From assembly GCF_001680005.1 (NCBI RefSeq), contig NC_033564.1:434001-498000 (forward strand): 64,000 nt of DNA. Reading direction: 5' to 3'. The DNA is from Plasmodium coatneyi. Lineage: Eukaryota; Apicomplexa; Aconoidasida; Haemosporida; Plasmodiidae. Below are positions 54,906 to 64,000 of this stretch, in pieces; position 1 is the stretch's first letter; each line of letters opens with the position of its first letter. Made by a program: the position numbers and the translations under genes. The notes below the pieces were generated by a model. The model was not told the DNA's origin, did no database searches, and worked only from the letters and a program-made list of their open reading frames with translations.

Positions 54906-55737
54906 ATGAACTCCCTAGAAAGGAAGCTGAAGCTGCTCAATTACAACCCCGTGGATATAGGGAAGGACGAGTTCTACTATATGATATTAAAATTGGAAGA
55001 AGAGAAAATCCGTCTGTACAAACCAAAGGAGAGGGAAAAAATTAACTACACAAAAGAAAAGAACTACATCGAGCATATTTTGAAATACCTAAAAAAGCTG
55101 AACATCAATGTGCGTAATGTTAACAAAACGAATATACACGAAGTGGGTGTCAGGACGTACATCCTGAACAGCCTGGCCACCCTGGCTCTGATCGATGAGT
55201 ATAAGGACCGGATAGGTTACGACGAGGGTTGCCAACAGCAAAGTGATGACCAAAATGATGTGCAGCACGGGGATGGCGTGAACACCCCCCTGCCGAACCA
55301 AAGCATAATCGCAAACTTCTTCGAATTGAATTATCAGAATCAGGCCGAGCTGGAAGAGCAGCAAAAACGAAGAAACAATCTGATCGTGATAAACGAACAG
55401 ATTAACGAAATATTTAAAAAGTGTGACATCCCTTTACTGGTATGTAACGAGCAGGATGATGCCAAGTGGATGTACCTCATCCTATCGGCACTACAAGCAA
55501 TTAAGGAGAAATTGAAAAAAAAAAAAAAAAACGAATAACCCCCATTACGAAAGCTTATTCAATTTTAACATAAAATTGACCAACACGGATTTGAAAGACT
55601 TTGCTTACATCACGAGGTATTTACTTAACAGTGTGCTGAAGGAGAGGGAGGCCCACCTGAAAGGGGTCCTAAACGACATCCAGATGTTAACGTACAACCC
55701 GGTTATAGACATACGGCAGGGGAAAGTGGGCAGGTGA
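54906..55737 (+). CDS. RTRAF: RTRAF (C14orf166/hCLE) homologue, frame interrupted at a poly(A) run
   Basis: RTRAF is a small RNA-metabolism factor: in animals it joins the tRNA ligase complex, RNA granules and RNA polymerase II. The N-terminus MNSLERKLKLLNYNPVDIG and FYYMILKLEEEKIRLYK match human RTRAF (RRKLTALDYHNP, FIVWLEDQKIRHYK). The C-terminus, ending NDIQMLTYNPVIDIRQGKVGR, matches its AIIADPKTDHRLGKVGR. These ends lie in different frames: the first stops at 55538 just after a 17-A run (55515-55531), the second is open from there to 55737. One A fewer, or two more, makes the gene continuous at about 276 residues (human 244). The extra length is an acidic Gln/Asn insert around residues 110-140. 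I treat it as one gene with a homopolymer error or slippage site rather than a pseudogene, since both halves keep coding character. Confidence 0.85.
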
Positions 55738-56133
55738 CGTTGCAGTGGCGCCCACAAACTCCTCACACGGCACGCTTGCGCAAGTGTGCATTTGGGCAGC
55801 GCCTATTTGTGTATACAAAGAGGTTCACGCTTGTGTTACACCCGTTTGCACGTTCTCGCTCTTTTCCAAGTCGCCTGAACGCACTGCAACTTCCCCCTTG
55901 TGATCAAACGCGAAACGCCTTTTTCGAATGCTGCGCGTAACTCCATATCACATGTCACCGCAATTTTTTCGTTCGGAAAGAAAAAAAAAGAAAAAAAAGG
56001 CTCCTCATAAGTAAATTTTTAAAAAAAGAGCAATAAATCGGCAGGAAAAATATAAAGAGCGGAAAGGATGGTGTTACATAAAAATTGTTAAAAAAGAAAG
56101 GGGTCAAATGGTGCACACGTGGGACCCCCTCGG
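55738..56133. other. Convergent 3' intergenic gap
   Basis: Between the RTRAF homologue (+) and the MGS1/WRNIP1 gene (-); A-rich near 55980-56000. No gene seen. Confidence 0.55.
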
Positions 56134-58128
56134 TCATATCTTCGGCAGAAGCTCCAACTTGTCTATATAGTCGGGCAAATATTTCTGCACATCCTTGTAC
56201 CTGTCCAAATGCTCCTCGAAGGTGAGAATTTCGGGCTGATTCGTGTAGACGTACCTGTTGGACGTGTTCCTCAAATGAAAGGGAACGTCAAATCTGTACT
56301 CGTTACAAATTTGCTTGGCGTTATTTTCCACAACATATATGTAGTTACTTTTGGAAGATTTGCATAAAACAATGACGGCATATATTAGCGACGTCTGGCA
56401 CTCAGGCATCCCTATAGCCTTGCATGCATAATGTGTGTTGATACAAATAGACAATACGTCATGGTTCGCCAATCCGATATCCTCGGACGCTATTCGAATT
56501 AACCGTCTGCAAATGTATAAGGGATCTTCCCCGTTTTTCAAAGATTTTGTTAAGTATAAAATAGCTGCTTTGATATTTCCAGCTCTGATACTTTTGTGTA
56601 ATCCGGAGATGAAGTTAAAATGGTCCAGCTTGTTATCGTTGCATGGAAAATTTTGCAAAAAATTTTTTATATTAGCTAGCTGGATAACTTTTTTTTCCGT
56701 CTTTGTGGATGATGCCCATTTGTGTATCTTGCTAAAGTCGTTCAGTTTGAACTGCTTCGTAATCATATCGCAACTTTTTTTTCCTTCCTCTGTATGTTCC
56801 ATGTTTCGCTTATCCTCCTCGAAGTCATTTCGACTGTCCCCTTCCATATCGTTTTGATTTTCCCTCTCCTTCGCTCTTTCCTTCTCCTTCTGCTCCTCGC
56901 GTTCCATATTTTTAATTGTAAACTCGATCATGTTAATGGCCACGCGGGCGTCCCCACAGGAGTGGTTCATGATTATGTTCAGAGCATTGTCTTCAATGTC
57001 AATGTCCAGCTTGTCAATTATCCTTTTAATAATTAACGCCAGTTCTATTTTATCATATGCATTCAGATATAAATACAGGCACCTCGAGCTCAGGGAAGCA
57101 TTTAATATATTCATGGGGTTGAAAAGACACGTGGCGAGGAGGTAGAAATAGCCTTTCTTCAAAATTAGCAATAAATTTTCTTGCTGATTTTTGTTCAGCC
57201 TATTTATATCCTTTATACACAGAATGGTTTTCTTCTTCGATAGTTTGTAGTTGATAACTGACTGGTCGTATATCTTCCTCAGTTCATTGTTTAAGTTGTT
57301 CAGGTGGAAAAGTGAGATGAACAAATTGTTCGTTTTATTTTTTATTACATTAACTAGGGAGGATTTTCCCGAACCTGGAGGTCCACATAAAATTAAATTA
57401 AAATTTAAATCTTCATCCAGTACAGTATTTAGCAGTGGACTCCTCTTACTTCGTATTTCATTTATGTAGTCTTCCTTGTAAATTGGTTGGTAGAGCTTAT
57501 GCAAGGGGGTGTTGCTTTCGGCGGCTTTATCTTCTTTTTTGTTCTTCTTTTCCTTCTTGTCTTTGCTGTAGTGTATATCGGAATCATCCCCTGCGTTGTC
57601 ACCACATTTGCCGTGTTTTCCACTGTCATCATTTTCGTCGTCATTGCCGTTTTCCCCCCTGCTGTCTTCCTCATCGCCTTCTCCCCCACTGCTGCGACCC
57701 CCCCTTTCGCTCCTCCTACCAGAGAACTTCCCGAAGGGGTCTTTTACGTCCCACTCTCGATTTCTAGTGGGACCCGAATGACCTTCTAACTTTACCTTAA
57801 CCTTGAATGACGGGTGCCCGTCTGTACTGTGTTCACATTTTATGACATTATCATTCCTTTTTTCATTCTCTCCATAGTTAGGATGGATTTCCTTTTTCAC
57901 CTGAACGGTGTTGTATTCTCCCCTTTTCCCCTCCACCCCGTCGTCGTCTGTTTCGCTTTGCCTCTGCTTCTCCGGCTCCTCCTTCTTCACCACGTTCACC
58001 TTCTTAAAAATGCCAAATTTATCCAACGTGTTCTGCGCCTTTATGACACTCTTTCTCATGAAAATCGATTTTCTCTTCATTTCTTCAGAAAGGTATTTGC
58101 AAACAAGTGGGTGCAACCAAATCCACAA
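56134..58128 (-). CDS. AAA+ ATPase of the MGS1/WRNIP1/RarA family
   Basis: Replication-fork maintenance ATPase, 664 residues in one exon from 58128; an internal ATG at 58080 (MKRKSIFMRK) may be the real start. Walker A is CGPPGSGKSS at about 248-257. The Walker B position reads TILCIKDINRLNKNQQENLL, aligned with the family's FIDEIHRFNKAQQD, so the Asp-Glu pair is Lys-Asp. The sensor-1/arginine-finger stretch CLFNPMNILNASLSSRC matches ATTENPSFSLNSALLSRC. The family-specific C-terminus is well kept: HFNFISGLHKSIRAGN, DPLYICRRLIRIASEDIG and FDVPFHLRNTS. The N-terminal 200 residues are acidic and disordered, carrying a PCNA-box-like AQNTLDKFGIF near residues 31-41 in place of a visible zinc finger. 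Expected nuclear. Confidence 0.9.
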   Translation of the reverse strand: MWIWLHPLVCKYLSEEMKRKSIFMRKSVIKAQNTLDKFGIFKKVNVVKKEEPEKQRQSETDDDGVEGKRGEYNTVQVKKEIHPNYGENEKRNDNVIKCEHSTDGHPSFKVKVKLEGHSGPTRNREWDVKDPFGKFSGRRSERGGRSSGGEGDEEDSRGENGNDDENDDSGKHGKCGDNAGDDSDIHYSKDKKEKKNKKEDKAAESNTPLHKLYQPIYKEDYINEIRSKRSPLLNTVLDEDLNFNLILCGPPGSGKSSLVNVIKNKTNNLFISLFHLNNLNNELRKIYDQSVINYKLSKKKTILCIKDINRLNKNQQENLLLILKKGYFYLLATCLFNPMNILNASLSSRCLYLYLNAYDKIELALIIKRIIDKLDIDIEDNALNIIMNHSCGDARVAINMIEFTIKNMEREEQKEKERAKERENQNDMEGDSRNDFEEDKRNMEHTEEGKKSCDMITKQFKLNDFSKIHKWASSTKTEKKVIQLANIKNFLQNFPCNDNKLDHFNFISGLHKSIRAGNIKAAILYLTKSLKNGEDPLYICRRLIRIASEDIGLANHDVLSICINTHYACKAIGMPECQTSLIYAVIVLCKSSKSNYIYVVENNAKQICNEYRFDVPFHLRNTSNRYVYTNQPEILTFEEHLDRYKDVQKYLPDYIDKLELLPKI

Positions 58129-59255
58129 GCGTCATTATTGGGCGTGTAGAAATCAGGGCACGCTTCTTGGGTCAGCTCCCCAGGGGGAAGGGGGGCACAA
58201 AAAGAAGCACATATGTACTAGCGCCCATATATATGCATGCCCCTACACATACATATAAATATGCATATATATGTAAATGTGCAGAAAAATCAACCGTGCG
58301 CGCAAAAAAAAAAAAAAAAAAAAAAAACACTCAAGGGGCGCTTCTCTTGGGATAAAGATTTACAATTTTTGCGCTGCCAATTTTTTATGTACACTTGAAG
58401 CCACGTGCAAAGTTAGTGTGGGTTCTGCTCTCCGGCACTTTTTGCATCCACATTTGGGGAGTGTGCGCGTGGAACAGCACGAGAATATGGAAAAAAAAGG
58501 AGAATACAAAGAAGCGAAAAGAGGAGGATGCAAAAAAGGGAAAATAAGAGAATGCAGGAAGGCGAAAATGCGACTGATGCATCGAAGTAGCGGCGTGCCA
58601 ACTGGCAGCGCACCAATATCCTCGGCAGTACCGCAGTGCAGAGATGAAAGGCCCTCTTCGCATCGGTGCGCCAGGATGTATACAATGTTCCCCGAACGGT
58701 GTGCTCATTTTTTCCAAAAACACACGTGGAAAGGCGAAAAAAAAGAATTAAGAAAAGAATTATGATAATTCGAATTTGCATACGATGTCGCACCCAACCG
58801 GAAGGATTTTTTTTTCCTTTTTTTTTTTTTTTTTGAGAAAACTGCAAAGAGACAATGTGCGGTGTGATTCGCATCGCCACAAACGTGTAAGCACTGTGTA
58901 CGTTTCCTATTTCCCTCCCCCACCCCTGCTAAGTCCATCAAAAGGAATGACAAATGGAAGGGGAACACCAAAATTAACGAAATGTTTGTAAAAAGTAGGT
59001 TAACATAATTTCCGCTAATTTGCGTACTAGGGCTGCTCCAATTTTTTTCTCCCATTTGTGACTTTGTAATGCTCCTTCATATTTTTTCTCCTGTATGTTG
59101 TTGTTTTGTGATGCCCGCTTCAGTAAATATTAGTACATATTCTGATACTGGGGTTTGTCCCTACTGCCATAGTAGAGGCTTCCATAGGTGCATCCAAGTT
59201 CTTACTCACTTGACCCAATCTTAATATTTTATGCCCCACACACACCGCACAATCG
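58129..59255. other. Divergent intergenic region
   Basis: Promoter region for the MGS1 and DNAAF5 genes. It holds a 25-base A run (about 58303-58327), an alternating ATGCATATA tract at about 58230-58275 and a T run at about 58819-58834. No gene supported. Confidence 0.5.
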
Positions 59256-62200
59256 ATGAGCAATATGTTGCACGAAGAAAAAAGCCAACACGCGCTGCAC
59301 AAACATGTCGAACAACCCATACACATTTTAAACAGCACAGAAATATCAGACAAAGACAAAAAATTAAACGCCTTAAGAATAATATATGAAAAGCTGTCAG
59401 AATTTTTTACCATTTGCAAGGAAGAAGAAAAGGAAAATTTTTGTCTCTTTTTTCGCAACTATCTGCTGTGCGAGCTGCACAAATGGATTAACGAAGAATT
59501 CGATGAGTGCAGGAATTTTACGCTTGACATTTACTTTCTTATTGAAAAAAATCTCGACGATACTTTGCTAGACGGCGTGCTATTTAAAAATGTCAGCAGG
59601 GATGATAATTTTCTTTATATCTGTACGAACAGATTGAAGGAAGATAAAAATAAAAAAATTATAGAAGATAAAGAAGAAGTCAGATTAAAAATTGTGCAAT
59701 TTATTAGCATTATTGTCCACAGATTTAGGAACAAATGCGCGGACTCTGCTCCACATGTGCTGGACATTAACCCCTATCTTGAAGATATTTTAACGGCATT
59801 ATCAGTTTTAATTAAAGACCCCTTTCCCCTCATAAAAAAAATCAGCTGCCAGTTGTTATGTGAACTATCGTTTGAAAACAAGCCAAAGGAGTTTAATCAC
59901 GTAATTACAAATTTTTATTTCGCTATAGTCAAGTTATTTTTATATGTATACCATGTGATGTATGTATTATATATTCGAAGGAGTATGTTCTGTGCCCTCC
60001 CCCTTCGCAGCTGTACAGGAGCCTGTTGAAAGGTTTGTTGACCGCCTTAGCCGTAAGACAGAATGACATTCGCGAGGTAATGAGAGATGACATTCGGTTG
60101 GACTTTATGTGCGATTGGAAGGAGGGGAACTTCCCTGTCCTACTGTTGCAACCATTTTCCATTTGGCTAGCTGACCGTACCAACCATACCCATTTGTGTG
60201 CAATAAATTTTTTTTTTTTTTTTTTTTTTTTCCATTTTAGCTAGCTCTGAGATGCCTGAAAAAGCTGCTATGCCTTGGGAGCAACAGAGATTTCCTTGAT
60301 GACCTCGCAGAATGTTTAAAAAACTTGTGCAGGAAAAAATCGAGCACCGTTCTGCTCCAAGTGGTGGATTGCATTGAAGTCTGGAATTTACAGATTAACG
60401 ATTTAAGCAAATGCGAAAGGGCTAAACTAGTGTTTATTGTCCTTTTGTGCGCAAATACAAATATATCGCCCTCCTTCAACGAGAGATGTTACGCTGCCCT
60501 GAAAAGGATAGCCTCTTCGTTAAAGGGAATAGCGAATGGGCCAAGTGAGAAGCATGTAGGCAAGGAGGAACTTCTCAAAAATGACACACATTCTGAAACT
60601 GAAAAAACGAATGTGCTTCGAAATGAGGAAAATGTTTATGAGGGAAGAACCATTTGGCAGAAGGAACACTACTATGTACATTCGGGGGAAGCACCAGGTG
60701 CATATTTTTTCTCCAGGATGAACAACCTTTTTTACACACCCTCCCCGTTTAACGTTGTGTGCAGTGATATTCCTGTCCTCTTTGGGGAAATAAAAAAGGA
60801 ACTATTCTACGAGATTATGAATAATGAACGAAATTCGTGGAGCGAAGGGAAGGATGATTTCGCCAGCATTCTAACCGCGTTTCTGTTGTGCACCTACTGC
60901 GACACAGTTCATTTTGTTAGACCCATCTTGTCCTTTGTGTACAGATCGCTGGTCTTGTTTAAGTACATCGACTGCCCGACAACGCCCTTGTTGGTGTGTG
61001 GTATATCTGCGGAGGAAGTCTCACCGAAGGACGGCACGCTGAAGAACGCCGCTTCGCAGTACGGCTACGAATACGACTCCTTTTTGTACCTCACCAAATT
61101 TGTCTGCCTAATTATCACGTGTGGGTATTTAATGCCCCTGAATGTGACGCTCCCCGAAGTGGCCCAACTGCTGCTAGGCGACTGCAACGTTCGCAAAGTT
61201 GCGGAGAGTTTTTACAAAATTAGCGACGTATCCTCAAGTGGCGTGCATGATGGAGATGGAAGTGGCAGAAACAATTTCACCTCCTGCTTAACCAACACAA
61301 GTGGTGGAGGTTACACAGAATATATTTTTTCAAACACTAATTATCACAAGTACCAACGGAAGGCGTACGAAAGGTGGAGTGCGCACAGGAAGAACGACAT
61401 TCTTTTGGAGGAGCATTCTGGTGGGGGTGATCAGCTAGACCAGCACTTGGAAAAGAGAGCCACGGATGATGACAGGGGGGAAGAACCCAATAAAAGGGAA
61501 CCGCAAGATGTGGTGAAGGGAGACGCGGTGCACGAATCGGCCAACGATTCGATAGACGAATCGGTGCACTACCCCGTGGACAGCGCCCCCATAATATGTG
61601 ACAACAAAAAAATCGTGCTCATGATGCTGTCCCAGTTGCTAGCCGGCTACTACCTTCAGAACGAACCAACAGAAAGCAAACTGGACGAAGAACAAATAAA
61701 TTTCATTTTATTTCTAATAAGCGAGTATGCGAAATACGAGCACGTAGATGCGTTTCCCTACATGTTGATGACCCTAAAATATTTGCTAAGCATTATCAGG
61801 GAGGACTGCAAAAAGTACAGCAAAATTTTTTTCCACTTTTTGGTCGTTCTACTGTCGGATACTCAGTTTTGCCCACAATCAGAAGTGCGAAAATTAATTG
61901 AAAAAATTGAGCATTATCACCATGGGGATAAAACAAAAAGTGATTTTTACAACGAGGAGTATGTCCACTTTGTACAGAACGTTCCCACGATGATAAATAT
62001 AAACGACCTTAACAATTTCAAATGTAACATTGAATTTTTAAATGTACTTTTGTGTAACATAAGTGAAGAAGTCATGATGGAACAGTCGAACCATTTGATG
62101 GATTTCTTACTCATAATTATGAATCAAGAATTAAGGCCATTAATAAAATCAGAATTTTTATTGTTCTTAAATTTGTTTTGTTCGAAGAATATTTTCCCCA

Positions 62201-62877
62201 ATTTTTTACAAAAAAATTCGCAACAAATATTGAAAAATATTTTGTTACCCTTATGCACATGGAAGAGTGGTCTAAACGAGGCGCAGACACGAAAAGGAGC
62301 TCTACATTGTATAAGAACATTATTCGTAAAAAAGGACCTCCATAAATATGTAATTGAAAATAATGCCCTGATTGAAAATTTGGTATGTGTCCTCAAATCT
62401 TCGACTGATGATACGTGGAATGCTGAAAATAGAGAAATAGCCATCGCCATATATGCACAAATTGCAAGGCGCGTAAGCAATAATAATATTTTATTGGACC
62501 TGTTAAATATTTTGCTAAAGCTAATGGAAGACTCCAGTAACACAATTCGTAAATTGTCCGCAAATGGATTGTATTCACTTTTTCTGAATGAGTCTTTAAT
62601 TCTATCTGATGAAGTTTGTGAAGAGGTTTTCCCCACCTTGTTGCTCCACATGGATGACGACTCTCCAGACGTCAGCGAAATGGTTTACCGTACCTTATTA
62701 CTTGCCAAAAAGTTTAACCAGACGATTTTCCTTAAGGTACTCCTGGCATATATGCATACAGAGTTCGCACCTACTGAGGCGCGCCCCTATTTTTGCATCA
62801 TAAATAATATTTGTTTGCTCCCTGAATTGGAAGGGTTTCTAAACATAGCGGGGACGAATAAAATGACAACACTCTGA
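59256..62877 (+). CDS. DNAAF5: Dynein axonemal assembly factor 5 (HEATR2) homologue
   Basis: HEAT-repeat protein that helps preassemble axonemal dynein arms in the cytoplasm. Exons 59256..59900, 60011..60076 and 60241..62877 give 1115 residues. N-terminal HEAT repeats include YLEDILTALSVLIKDPFPLI and KKISCQLLCELS, aligned with HEATR2's LAGALADPFAEVKKECCRLV. Exon 2 supplies LYRSLLKGLLTALAVRQ (HEATR2: LVKPLLRALGHQ). Near the end, ILLPLCTWKSGLNEAQTRKG matches [20 protein letters not shown] and TLLLHMDDDSPDVSEMVYRT matches [20 protein letters not shown]. A Gly/Asp/Glu-rich insert lies around nucleotides 61230-61580. The first intron's donor is uncertain: CAC|GTAATT (used here) competes with TAT|GTATAC 54 bases on. 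In Plasmodium only the male gamete builds an axoneme, so expression there is expected. Confidence 0.83.
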
Positions 62878-63575
62878 CCAAAGTGTTTTGTCTAAGCAGT
62901 TTCGCCTGTGTAGGGGGGGGGGAAAAAACGCCCATTTGGGAAGTCTCATTTTGGCAATTCGCCACTTAGGAGGGATTTTTTCTCCTCCCCTCCGCAATTA
63001 GTTATCTCATTTGTATTCACTTCGCACCCGCCTTGAATGCTTCACCTTTTAAGCAGTCCCCAATTTTTGAAATTTTCCCCTCCTTAGAGAAAAACATTTT
63101 CCCCGCTGTTGAAATTTCTGTGCATCCATATTCATCATTATGTGTGCATTTTTCACTGTTTTTTTTTAGCACGCGAAAAATTCCTGCGAGTATACCACAC
63201 ATGCGAAATTGTACAAGGAAGAACTGCTGAAATGAAGCGCCTTTTTGTGGAGGCCGACGGGAAATTAAGAAAGTACGCGCGCTCTCTGTAGAACCCGCGT
63301 AGGAGAAACTGTCAAGGAACAAACCGGTTTGGGCATATGTATATGTGTGACCAGGTTAATGGTATCCACATACATATTTGATCACCCTTATCCCCACAAG
63401 ACTGAATTCCCCCTTTTGCATGCAAAAAATGGATAAAGAGGGAGGTTTCACGTGATACCCTCCCCTCAGGTTAACTCATTATGTGCCATGGAGATAAGCG
63501 TTTCCTATGTGGATCGCTTTGTTGTTTATATTTACTTTTTGCATTTCGATCGCCGTTCACCTTTTTTTTTCGATT
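62878..63575. other. Convergent 3' intergenic gap
   Basis: Between DNAAF5 (+) and a small minus-strand gene. A protein-like plus-strand stretch at about 63171-63291 follows a T8-TAG acceptor, but I could not attach it to an upstream exon. Confidence 0.4.
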
Positions 63576-63904
63576 TTATTCGCCGTCACGTTGTATGACG
63601 TCGGTGCGTTGTATAAGGTCGTTCCGTTGTTCCATCTCGCGTTGCAGATCTCCCTGCATGCGCACCTCAATTGAATTTTTCTTTTCCCCGATCATCTACG
63701 CGCCCTTTATTGCAGATTGTTTAACGAGTATGAAAAATTGTAGTCACTTCCAATGGCGCATGCATAAATGGGATTCACTTTTGGCATCCCGGTGCACACC
63801 TTTTCGTCCAACGGGACTTCGTTTTGTTTACTCCATTCCTGCGCGCCCAAGGGCACAGACCGCCTGAGGAACTGCCTCACGGTAAATAAAAAATATTGTG
63901 CCAT
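63576..63904 (-). CDS. Probable 74-residue protein with mitochondrial-type leader
   Basis: Two exons, 63800..63904 and 63576..63695, join in phase 0 (AAG|ATG) to 74 residues. The N-terminus MAQYFLFTVRQFLRRSVP is hydrophobic and arginine-rich with no acid residues, as in mitochondrial presequences. The rest is charged and helical, for example EVRMQGDLQREMEQRNDLI and QRTDVIQRDGE. The donor is GTGTGC and the acceptor GCGCGTAG. I do not recognise the family; length and shape recall small mitochondrial complex subunits or assembly factors. Without the splice the first frame stays open for 31 further codons. The start could lie further upstream, at or beyond the window edge. Confidence 0.48.
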
Positions 63905-64000
63905 TCGAAAAATTATTGATGTATGTATAAGTTGTAAAATTGTAAAGCACTTCACCCTCGTTAAGTGGAAATCCCCCCGCGGTGACGAGATAGCAGTTTT

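Noticed and set aside
63109..63291. Plus-strand protein-like stretch after a TTTTTTTTAG acceptor
   Set aside because: No convincing upstream exon or start could be joined; the minus strand is open in the same place.

Overview
This window is nuclear DNA from a malaria parasite (Plasmodium). Three things point there: genes with short introns carrying GT/AG borders and pyrimidine-rich acceptors; very long poly(dA)/poly(dT) tracts in nearly every intergenic space; and proteins enlarged by Lys/Asn/Glu-rich low-complexity inserts. Base composition is moderate, with many GC-containing codons, so a species of the P. vivax/knowlesi/cynomolgi group fits better than P. falciparum. I cannot name the species. 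From memory, the order VPS35 - RFC5 - Josephin/ataxin-3-like - BUB1-like kinase resembles part of P. falciparum chromosome 11; this was not checked. No subtelomeric gene family, mobile element, rRNA, tRNA or CRISPR was seen, so this is an ordinary chromosome-internal housekeeping region.

Layout from left to right. VPS35 retromer subunit (+); mitochondrial-type ribosomal protein L11 (-, five exons); actin-related protein resembling ARP1 (+, four exons); an IQ-motif protein resembling SPATA17 (-, six exons); ESS2/DGCR14 splicing factor (-); NSUN-type RNA m5C methyltransferase (+); replication factor C small subunit (-); PRP40-like WW/FF protein (-); membrin/BOS1 Qb-SNARE (-); a small unknown protein (-); acylphosphatase (-, two exons); inositol polyphosphate 5-phosphatase (+, three exons); a large unknown protein (-); a TPR protein with a hydrophobic C-terminus (+, two exons); a Josephin-domain deubiquitinase whose frame is broken at a G6 run (+); a probable 62-residue membrane protein (+); a 2274-residue BUB1-like kinase (+); COQ4 (+); a GUCT-domain protein with a decayed DEAD-box core (-); an OB-fold protein of the RPA32/STN1 type (+); an RTRAF (C14orf166/CLE) homologue broken at a 17-A run (+); an MGS1/WRNIP1/RarA AAA protein with an altered Walker B (-); DNAAF5/HEATR2 (+, three exons); and a probable 74-residue protein (-).

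The genes do not form an operon-like system, but some share themes. DNAAF5 and the SPATA17-like protein are both expected in building or running motile axonemes, which Plasmodium makes only in male gametes. BUB1, RFC5, WRNIP1 and the OB-fold protein belong to chromosome replication and segregation. ESS2 and PRP40 act in splicing, and RTRAF in RNA metabolism. L11 and COQ4 serve the mitochondrion. VPS35, membrin and the 5-phosphatase serve endomembrane traffic. The most unusual points are the homopolymer-associated frame breaks (two clear, one possible), the GUCT protein with its degenerate helicase core, the BUB1-like kinase, and several small multi-exon genes that are easy to miss. All intron borders were assigned by eye from splice signals, phase and family alignment; none has transcript support here.
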